From assembly GCA_031256095.1 (NCBI GenBank), contig JAIRRG010000158.1:1-10781 (forward strand): DNA of 10,781 nucleotides, in the 5' to 3' direction. This DNA is from Desulfobulbaceae bacterium (GTDB taxonomy: Bacteria > Desulfobacterota > Desulfobulbia > Desulfobulbales > Desulfocapsaceae). The translations under genes were made by a program, and so were the position numbers. The notes beneath the pieces are model-generated. The model did no database searches. It was not told where the DNA came from and saw only the letters and a list, made by a program, of their open reading frames with translations. Each line of letters opens with the position of its first letter. The stretch's first letter is position 1. Positions 7,686 through 10,781 of the stretch are shown piece by piece.

Positions 7686-7714
7686 CCGGTGATGTCCGGA
7701 TGGCGCCAGTAAAA

Positions 7715-8431
7715 TCAGGCCCCTTGCTGTGACCGGTAGTAGACGATCCGCTGGCAACTGGGGCATTCGTGGATGCTGTCGCCGCGCAACAGCAAGTTGT
7801 ATTGCTGCGGCGGCAACTTCATGTGACATCCCTGGCACACTTCCTGATCGACGTTGGTGATGGCGATGCCATGGCGGCGCTGGCGCAGCATTTCGTATTT
7901 GCGCAACAGGGCGGCATCAATTTGGGCTGCCTCCTGATTGCGCCGGGCTTGCTTGGTTTTTTTGGCGGTGGTGATTTCCTCAACCGTCCGCCGTACCCGT
8001 TTGCTTTCTTCGGCGGCTAGGGTGGTTTCACCGGCAATGAGATTTTTTTCCTCGGCAATGCGGGCCTGCATTTTCTCCACTTCCTGCATGATGGCCAGGA
8101 TGTGATCCTCATGCTCTTTAACCAGCTTTTTCGCCTCCTCAATCTCTCTCAGGATGGCCTGCTGCTCACGGCTGGTCTGCACTCGCATCATTTTCGACTG
8201 CCGGTCGCGCACCTGATCTTGCTTGTCAGCCATAGTGTCTTCAAGAAGTTTTTTTTCTTTCTCTTTCTCTTTGATGGCGGCGGCAAGCTCTTTAACAGCT
8301 TCTTCCCGGTCGGCGATGCTCTGTACCCGCTCGGCCAAAGCCTCCTGTTCAGCACGGATGCCGTTGTCGATTTTGTCAAGTTCCAGGTCGAGTCCCTGGA
8401 GTTGCACCAGTTGCGCGATATGTTTATTCAC
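7715..8431 (-). CDS. coiled-coil protein with C-terminal C4 zinc ribbon (zf-RING_7/DUF164 family)
   Basis: 238 residues. Residues about 5-185 form a long, strongly charged helical region with Lys/Glu/Gln-rich heptads, predicted as an antiparallel coiled coil. The C-terminus carries a four-cysteine zinc ribbon: C199-x2-C202 and C223-x2-C226 within EVCQGCHMKLPP and HECPSCQRIVYY. The family is widespread. The chlamydial member CT398 was reported to bind sigma54 and a FliH-like protein, but no general function is settled. The start is GTG at 8431 with AAGGAG 6 nt upstream; an overlapping ATG two bases earlier stops at once. It lies 22 nt after nif3 and just before rnpB, an order also seen in other bacteria, so it is probably co-transcribed with nif3. 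Domain call is secure; role unknown. Confidence 0.9.
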   Translation of the reverse strand: MNKHIAQLVQLQGLDLELDKIDNGIRAEQEALAERVQSIADREEAVKELAAAIKEKEKEKKLLEDTMADKQDQVRDRQSKMMRVQTSREQQAILREIEEAKKLVKEHEDHILAIMQEVEKMQARIAEEKNLIAGETTLAAEESKRVRRTVEEITTAKKTKQARRNQEAAQIDAALLRKYEMLRQRRHGIAITNVDQEVCQGCHMKLPPQQYNLLLRGDSIHECPSCQRIVYYRSQQGA

Positions 8432-8453
8432 ATTCTTCTCCTTGTGATGGGGT

Positions 8454-9257
8454 TTACGGAGTCAGGCAATTGACCAGATTGAACGCTGGCTTTTCACTTT
8501 CGGCGCGGTGGATGGCGATGCCGGAAAGGTCCTGAAGCCAGTCGGCGATAATATCAACGGCCAGGCGTTCGGTGCCCCAGTGGCCGCCGTCGATGAGGCA
8601 GAAACAATTCTCCCGCGCCCACAGAGCCGTACTGTGCTTGATTTCACCGGACAGGTAGACCTCGGCGCCAAGCCGCAAGGCAAGGGGCGCCAATTCCGAA
8701 CCACTGCCGCCGCAGACGGCGACGGTCGTGATCCTTTCCGGCAGCGTGCCAACAACGGGCAGCGCCGCATTGGCGGTGGCGGTGGCGGCCCGGCGCAGAA
8801 ATTCCCTGGCTGGCACTGCTTCGGCGAAGCGGCCAATCCGGCCCAGGCCGGCATCGGCGCGGCCGGCCACGCTTTGCAATGGCCGCGTCTCGTGTAAGCC
8901 AAGCGCCTGCGCCAAGGCGTCGCTGACGCCGCCTTTGGCGCTATCGAGATTGGTGTGGCAGGCAATCAGAGCCACGCCGTGGACCAGGGCGGCGCGCAAC
9001 ATTATGCCGCTGGCTTCGCCCAAGTCGATGCGGGCAAGTGGTTTGAAGATTGGTGGGTGATGACTGACAATTACCTGGCAGTTTTTACTCGTTGCCTCGT
9101 CAAGGGCGGCCAGCGTCACATCGAGGCAGACGAGAACATTTTCAACTTCCTGGCCAGTGGCGCCGACGATGAGGCCAACATTGTCCCAGGCTTCCGCCAG
9201 CTCCGGCGGCGCCAGACGATCAAGATGGGCAAGCAAATGGCAAATACGAACGCTCAT
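8454..9257 (-). CDS. Nif3-like dinuclear metal centre protein (NGG1p-interacting factor 3 family)
   Basis: 267 residues from ATG at 9257, matching the compact bacterial form (E. coli YbgI is about 250). Metal ligands are all present: H66-H67 in VSHHPPIF, H101 and D105 in CHTNLDSAKGG, and H226 and E230 in DGGHWGTER near the end. The opening LDRLAPPELAEAWDNVGL is the classic family start. Homologues form a toroidal hexamer; proposed roles include a GTP cyclohydrolase I-like (FolE2-like) hydrolase, but none is firm. The frame is open 15 codons further upstream to a TTG at 9302, but that stretch lies inside an intrinsic terminator and codes for an artificial hydrophobic run, so I reject it. No clear Shine-Dalgarno precedes 9257. 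Followed after 22 nt by the zinc-ribbon gene. Confidence 0.92.
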   Translation of the reverse strand: MSVRICHLLAHLDRLAPPELAEAWDNVGLIVGATGQEVENVLVCLDVTLAALDEATSKNCQVIVSHHPPIFKPLARIDLGEASGIMLRAALVHGVALIACHTNLDSAKGGVSDALAQALGLHETRPLQSVAGRADAGLGRIGRFAEAVPAREFLRRAATATANAALPVVGTLPERITTVAVCGGSGSELAPLALRLGAEVYLSGEIKHSTALWARENCFCLIDGGHWGTERLAVDIIADWLQDLSGIAIHRAESEKPAFNLVNCLTP

Positions 9258-9282
9258 CGTCGGAAGAACCAGGAATACAAAC

Positions 9283-9316
9283 AAAAAAAGGTACAACCAC
9301 AAGTGGCTGTACCTTT
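9283..9316 (-). terminator. strong intrinsic terminator downstream of the tRNA
   Basis: On the minus strand AAAGGTACA (9316-9308) pairs perfectly with TGTACCTTT (9295-9287). A G-U pair and CCA/UGG extend the stem to a CUUG loop, giving about 13 pairs, followed by seven T (9289-9283). It probably ends the tRNA transcript. It also lies only 26 bp before the nif3 start codon. The plus-strand side is T-rich too (TTTATCTTTAT), so some bidirectional activity is possible. Confidence 0.85.
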
Positions 9317-9454
9317 ATCTTTATCCGCCAACCCAGGCTGCGAACCGGCACCGCGTTGGCATGAACAAAAAATATGTGTGGAGAGTGAAAACGGCTTCAA
9401 AACAGCGGCTGCCTGCTGGCGGTAGGGGTTTATGGGTTTACACCCAGTCATAAC
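9317..9454 (-). other. 138-nt spacer between tRNA and terminator; possible trailer RNA
   Basis: No gene recognised. On the minus strand there is a small TGGGT-GTAA-ACCCA hairpin with a GNRA loop at 9433-9446 just past the tRNA, and a longer-range inverted repeat GCCAAC/GTTGGC (9360-9355 with 9332-9327) just before the terminator. A weak promoter-like pair, TTGAAG-N18-CATATT, lies roughly in the middle and could serve nif3. Whether the spacer is a processed tRNA trailer, a small RNA or the nif3 leader cannot be settled from sequence. Confidence 0.35.
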
Positions 9455-9530
9455 TGGTGGGCGCAGCAGGGGTCGAACCTGCGACCGACCGGTTATGAGC
9501 CGGTGGCTCTACCAACTGAGCTATACGCCC
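9455..9530 (-). tRNA. tRNA with CAU anticodon (elongator Met most likely)
   Basis: A 76-nt cloverleaf: acceptor GGGCGTA/TGCGCCC (one G-U), D arm GCTC-AGTTGGTA-GAGC, anticodon arm ACCGG-CTCATAA-CCGGT with anticodon CAT, 5-nt variable loop, T arm GCAGG-TTCGAAC-CCTGC, discriminator A, and an encoded CCA at 9457-9455. It is not the initiator: the 1-72 pair is G-C and the anticodon stem lacks the GGG/CCC run. Elongator Met and the lysidine-modified Ile(CAU) share this anticodon and loop. I favour Met but cannot exclude Ile2 without comparing identity elements with other tRNAs of the genome. Confidence 0.95.
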
Positions 9531-9547
9531 TTTTTCTACTGAATCCT

Positions 9548-9578
9548 ATATTAGAATATGTATTCCCGAAAAAATCAA
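9548..9578 (-). promoter_or_regulatory. candidate tRNA promoter
   Basis: Minus strand TTGATT (9578-9573) and TAATAT (9553-9548), separated by 19 bp. Spacing is long, but the -10 would start transcription about 11 nt before the mature tRNA 5' end, which is sensible for a pre-tRNA leader. Pattern only. Confidence 0.3.
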
Positions 9579-9655
9579 TAGAAAAAATCCCGAAGCCGCC
9601 TTCCCACAGCGTACCGGCCCGGCAAAACTTAAATGGTATCATTTTCTCATTGCAA

Positions 9656-9680
9656 TTTTTTGATAATAATTATCAAAAAA
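9656..9680. promoter_or_regulatory. perfect palindrome matching a Fur-family 7-1-7 operator
   Basis: The core TGATAAT-A-ATTATCA at 9661-9675 is identical to the 7-1-7 consensus described for Bacillus Fur, and the symmetry continues through T/A runs to 12-bp arms around a central A at 9668. It lies between the divergent tRNA and fprA. Its centre is about 75 bp upstream of the start predicted from the fprA promoter. Related PerR and Zur boxes differ at positions 2-3 of the half-site, so Fur is the best match. It is too AT-rich to be a convincing terminator. Confidence 0.6.
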
Positions 9681-9707
9681 GAGTCTGATTTCGCTGCCAG
9701 CCCACGC

Positions 9708-9736
9708 TTGTCAAGGTCTAGCCCCTACAGTATGAT
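9708..9736 (+). promoter_or_regulatory. fprA: sigma70-type promoter of fprA
   Basis: TTGTCA (9708-9713), a 17-bp spacer and TATGAT (9731-9736); each hexamer matches consensus at 5 of 6. The start would fall near 9743 and give a leader of about 83 nt. A GC-rich inverted repeat CGAGCG-GG-CGCTCG lies in the leader at 9771-9784, followed by a short T-run (9790-9793). It could be a weak attenuator or simply a leader hairpin. Confidence 0.6.
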
Positions 9737-9825
9737 GGTTTGGTTTGGCAAGCAAAAAAATTTTAGGCGGCGAGCGGGCGCTCGGGGCATTTTCAAACTC
9801 ATCTTCTTATTTATGGAGGCGATCA

Positions 9826-10781
9826 ATGGCTACTTGCGAACTTGCCGAAGGAGTGTACTGGGTTGGGGCAATTGACTGGGATGTTCGCAGCTTTCACGGT
9901 TATTCCACCAATCAGGGCACGACCTACAACGCCTATCTGATAGTCGATGAAAAAGTGACGCTTGTCGATTGCGTCAAAGCGCCGTTTTTCGACGAACAGA
10001 CGGCCCGTATCAAAGAGGTCATCGATCCGGCAAAAATCGACTATCTGATCGTCAACCATGTTGAAATGGATCACTCCGGGGCGCTGCCAAAGATGATGGA
10101 GCTGGTCAAACCGGAAAAATTATTTTGCTCGCCGATGGGCCAGAAGGCGATCATTGACCACTTTCACCGCGAGGACTGGCCGTTTGATGTGGTTAAAACC
10201 GGCGGCGAACTGTCGCTGGGCAAACACACAGTGCAGTTCGTGGAGACCAGGATGCTGCATTGGCCGGATTCGATGTTCACGTACTTAAAGGACGAGAAAC
10301 TCCTATTCTCCTCCGATGCCTTCGGTCAGCACTACGCCTCTAGCGAGCGCTTTGACGATCAGGTCAACCTGCCGGTGGTGATGGAGCATTGCGCCAAATA
10401 CTACGCCAATATCCTCTATCCTTATTCGCAGTTGGTGCAAAAGCTGCTGAAAACCGTCGCCGACCTGAAGCTGGATATCAAAATGATCGCCCCGGACCAC
10501 GGCATCATTTGGCACGATAAACCGCAGGCGATCATTGAAGCCTATAATACCTGGAGTTCCGGCAAATGCGCCGACAAGGCCCTGGTCATCTTCAACACCA
10601 TGTGGCATTCGACGGAAAAAATGGCTCAGGCGGTGATGAAAGGTCTGGAGGACGCGGGCGTGCGGGCCGACTTGCTCAACCTCGATTCCTGCCATCGCAG
10701 CGACGTCATGACCGAGATCCTCGGCGCCAGGGGCCTGCTATTCGGCAGTTCGACGATCAACAACGGTCTGCTGCCCGATAT
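9826..10781 (+). CDS. fprA: flavodiiron protein, FprA/rubredoxin:oxygen oxidoreductase type (3' end cut by window)
   Basis: 318 codons are present and the frame runs off the right edge; the family is about 400 residues, so roughly 80 are missing. Flavodiiron proteins reduce O2 to water and/or NO to N2O in the cytoplasm of anaerobes, with electrons from rubredoxin. The N-terminal metallo-beta-lactamase-like domain has all six diiron ligands: H78-x-E80-x-D82 with H83 in NHVEMDHSG, H145 in MLHWPDSM, D164 in FSSDAFG and H225 in APDHGIIW. From about 252 a flavodoxin-like domain begins with the FMN phosphate loop NTMWHSTEKMA at 257-267. The ATG at 9826 has a strong GGAGG 6 nt upstream. It is the only gene here on the plus strand. 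A Fur-like palindrome and a good promoter precede it. O2 versus NO preference cannot be read from sequence. Confidence 0.95.
   Translation, partial: MATCELAEGVYWVGAIDWDVRSFHGYSTNQGTTYNAYLIVDEKVTLVDCVKAPFFDEQTARIKEVIDPAKIDYLIVNHVEMDHSGALPKMMELVKPEKLFCSPMGQKAIIDHFHREDWPFDVVKTGGELSLGKHTVQFVETRMLHWPDSMFTYLKDEKLLFSSDAFGQHYASSERFDDQVNLPVVMEHCAKYYANILYPYSQLVQKLLKTVADLKLDIKMIAPDHGIIWHDKPQAIIEAYNTWSSGKCADKALVIFNTMWHSTEKMAQAVMKGLEDAGVRADLLNLDSCHRSDVMTEILGARGLLFGSSTINNGLLPD

Noticed and set aside
7395..7732. Overlapping plus-strand and minus-strand short open frames across 7395-7838
   Set aside because: They lie over RNase P RNA or the zinc-ribbon gene in other frames and have no protein-family features.
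9258..9302. 15-residue hydrophobic extension of the Nif3-like protein from a TTG
   Set aside because: It is the translation of an intrinsic terminator and its T-tract. The family start is the ATG at 9257.
9659..9677. FNR/CRP-like site (TTGAT...ATCAA) before fprA
   Set aside because: The half-sites are 7 bp apart instead of the 4 bp expected for FNR, while the 7-1-7 Fur pattern fits exactly.
1..10781. CRISPR arrays, insertion sequences, prophage or defence genes
   Set aside because: No spaced direct repeats, transposase or integrase motifs, or foreign-looking gene blocks were seen. Every large frame is explained by a conserved gene.

Overview
The window looks like chromosomal housekeeping DNA from an anaerobic or microaerophilic Gram-negative bacterium. 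My best guess is a deltaproteobacterium in the broad sense (Desulfobacterota). The reasons are the IspD-IspF fusion, a complete flavodiiron (FprA/ROO-type) oxygen or NO reductase, a type A RNase P RNA, and the def-fmt and nif3/zinc-ribbon/rnpB groupings. The taxonomy is inferred; no 16S or other phylogenetic marker is present.

Almost everything is on the minus strand, so it reads from high to low coordinates. (1) At 9455-9530 is a CAU-anticodon tRNA with an encoded CCA, followed by a strong intrinsic terminator at 9283-9316. (2) A cluster follows: nif3-like (8454-9257), coiled-coil/C4 zinc-ribbon protein (7715-8431), RNase P RNA rnpB (7317-7672), ispDF (6120-7289) and an M20 peptidase T-like metallopeptidase (4950-6116). 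(3) After a 220-bp gap with a candidate promoter comes a class I/II aminotransferase (3398-4729). (4) After a 250-bp gap comes the tightly overlapping set def, fmt, larC, pgpA (3147 down to 46), in which each gene overlaps the next by 4 to 25 nt. (5) On the plus strand, divergent from the tRNA, fprA starts at 9826 and runs off the right edge. It has a good sigma70-type promoter and, further upstream, a perfect Fur-type 7-1-7 palindrome.

How the genes fit together: Fmt formylates initiator Met-tRNA and Def removes the formyl group from nascent proteins, so the def-fmt pair is one initiation/maturation unit. LarC completes the nickel-pincer cofactor, PgpA makes phosphatidylglycerol, and IspDF supplies two non-consecutive steps of the MEP isoprenoid pathway. 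RNase P matures tRNA 5' ends. FprA detoxifies O2 or NO in the cytoplasm.

I see no CRISPR array, insertion sequence, phage gene, toxin-antitoxin pair or defence system, and no clear new multi-gene system. The points most worth a second look are regulatory and architectural: the Fur-like box before fprA, the very tight rnpB/ispDF junction without a visible Shine-Dalgarno sequence, the apparent loss of the GGU motif in RNase P loop L15 although the neighbouring tRNA encodes CCA, and the terminator lying 26 bp before nif3.
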